This document shows positions 44,506 through 45,274 of a stretch of DNA of 45,274 bases, one piece after another. Position 1 is the stretch's first letter, and each line of letters starts with the position of its first letter. The notes under the pieces are model-generated. The model worked only from the letters and a program-made list of their open reading frames with translations. It ran no database searches and was not told where the DNA came from. The position numbers were made by a program, and so were the translations under genes. This DNA is from Methanosarcina sp. UBA289 (GTDB lineage Archaea; Halobacteriota; Methanosarcinia; Methanosarcinales; Methanosarcinaceae), in assembly GCA_002496565.1 (NCBI GenBank), contig DAKJ01000008.1, positions 374-45,647 on the forward strand, written 5' to 3'.

Positions 44506-45230
44506 TGAGAGCAGTCTTCTATTATTTTGAAAGGGACCTTGTAAAATGGTTAAGAGGAAAGGTAACCGTTATTTCCTCACTAGTAATGCCTGCAGCTTGG
44601 CTGGTATTTGTCGGGCTGGCCCTGCCCACAAAGTTTACTGATAATTATCTTGAGTTTATCACGCCTGGCATCCTTGTTATGACCATGCTCTTTTCCTCCC
44701 TGCAGGGTGGGTCTCTTATGATTTTTGATAAAATACTGGGATTTCTTAATAAGTTCTTGGCCATGCCTTCTCCAAGAGAAAGTATACTGTACGGAAAAAT
44801 TCTTTTTATCAGTGTCAGAGGCATGATGCAGGCAACAGTGATTTTCCTGATGGCTACAGTTTTCGGAGTAAGAATCCTGAACCCAGTACATATATTCCTG
44901 ATATATCTTACACTGTTCATGTTTTCGGTATTTTTCTCTGCTCTCTCTACTATGATAGGGTTGTATTTAAGTGACCATGACAGCTATTCGGCTGTTAACA
45001 GCATGATCAGTATGCCTTTATTCTTCACCAGCAGTGCGCTTATGCCCTATGATGTCATGCCCTCCTGGTTAAGGATATTGGCAAAGCTCAATCCGGTAAG
45101 TTATGCAATAGACAGCATAAGAACTATTTTTGAAGGAGGGATACCTGTTCAGGGGCTCGTAGGTCTTGCTATAGGAGCCGGGATTATGGTGCTTCTAGGG
45201 ACGTATCAGTTCAGGAAGGCCTTTGTCTGA
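44505..45230 (+). CDS. ABC-2 type exporter permease
   Basis: 241 aa with about six helices; starts at ATG 44505 in TAATG overlap with the ATPase stop. ABC-2 features: an N-terminal ERDLVKWLRGKVTVISSLVM, LEFITPGILVMTMLFSSLQG, then FTSSALMPYDVMPSWLRILA and NPVSYAIDSIRTIFEGG, the usual C-terminal signature. Full length, last gene visible. The substrate may be lipid, drug or a metal chelate. Confidence 0.92.
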   Translation: MRAVFYYFERDLVKWLRGKVTVISSLVMPAAWLVFVGLALPTKFTDNYLEFITPGILVMTMLFSSLQGGSLMIFDKILGFLNKFLAMPSPRESILYGKILFISVRGMMQATVIFLMATVFGVRILNPVHIFLIYLTLFMFSVFFSALSTMIGLYLSDHDSYSAVNSMISMPLFFTSSALMPYDVMPSWLRILAKLNPVSYAIDSIRTIFEGGIPVQGLVGLAIGAGIMVLLGTYQFRKAFV

Positions 45231-45274
45231 AACTTAGAGGATTATCAATAGAATTATAGTCTTCAACGCAACTT
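45231..45274. other. Window end
   Basis: 44 nt after the permease stop; too short to judge, no element seen. Confidence 0.3.

Overview
The window reads as chromosomal DNA of a methanogenic archaeon, very probably a Methanosarcina. The signs are methanogenesis marker protein 11, an AksA-type homocitrate synthase (coenzyme B pathway), an archaeal class II GAPDH, an S-layer protein of the Methanosarcinales type, a beta-propeller/PKD surface protein, long AT-rich intergenic spacers and frequent TTG/GTG starts behind GGAGG-like ribosome sites. No tRNA, rRNA, CRISPR array or intact transposase was seen.

Layout. 1-976: 3' part missing of a 23-residue leucine-rich-repeat protein. 1.2-2.8 kb: molybdopterin genes mobA and a MobB-MoaE fusion. 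3.3-4.6 kb: secreted seven-repeat propeller with PKD domain, flanked by two related ~110-bp sequences. 5.1-9.5 kb: radC, marker protein 11 (apparent ATT start), an IorA-like TPP protein and a tiny membrane protein. 10.1-13.8 kb: DUF3160 lipoprotein and aksA. 14.2-17.1 kb: NAD kinase overlapping an IMPase-family gene (probable NADP phosphatase), then gap, whose stop codon lies in an (ATTT)18 microsatellite. 17.6-22.4 kb: CooT-like protein, DUF89 phosphatase, membrane-anchored alkaline-phosphatase-like protein, acylphosphatase, Ca2+/H+ antiporter. 22.6-25.2 kb is a decay zone: a broken histidine kinase, a universal stress protein, a broken HEAT-repeat gene, an unknown protein, a 50-aa zinc ribbon and a startless Cys-rich ORF. 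25.2-26.9 kb: UPF0104 and DedA membrane proteins.

The most notable part is 27.2-45.2 kb. A ChlI/ChlD-type chelatase ATPase and an S-layer-domain protein (minus strand) diverge from a long plus-strand gene train: a membrane-anchored hypothetical protein, two paralogous beta-propeller lipoproteins, a CobN-type chelatase large subunit, a membrane protein with a ~310-residue ectodomain fused to a likely ECF S-component, a double EcfA ATPase, EcfT, and an ABC-2 exporter pair. Spacings are short or overlapping except for two spacers that hold a hairpin repeat and a 16-bp tandem repeat. Together this suggests a surface-capture, import and metal-insertion system for a tetrapyrrole, corrinoid or metal. 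The exact substrate is not visible from sequence. Methanogens make B12 by the early-cobalt route, so a CobN-class chelatase coupled to an importer is better explained by salvage or by a different metal/tetrapyrrole than by de novo synthesis; this is inference.
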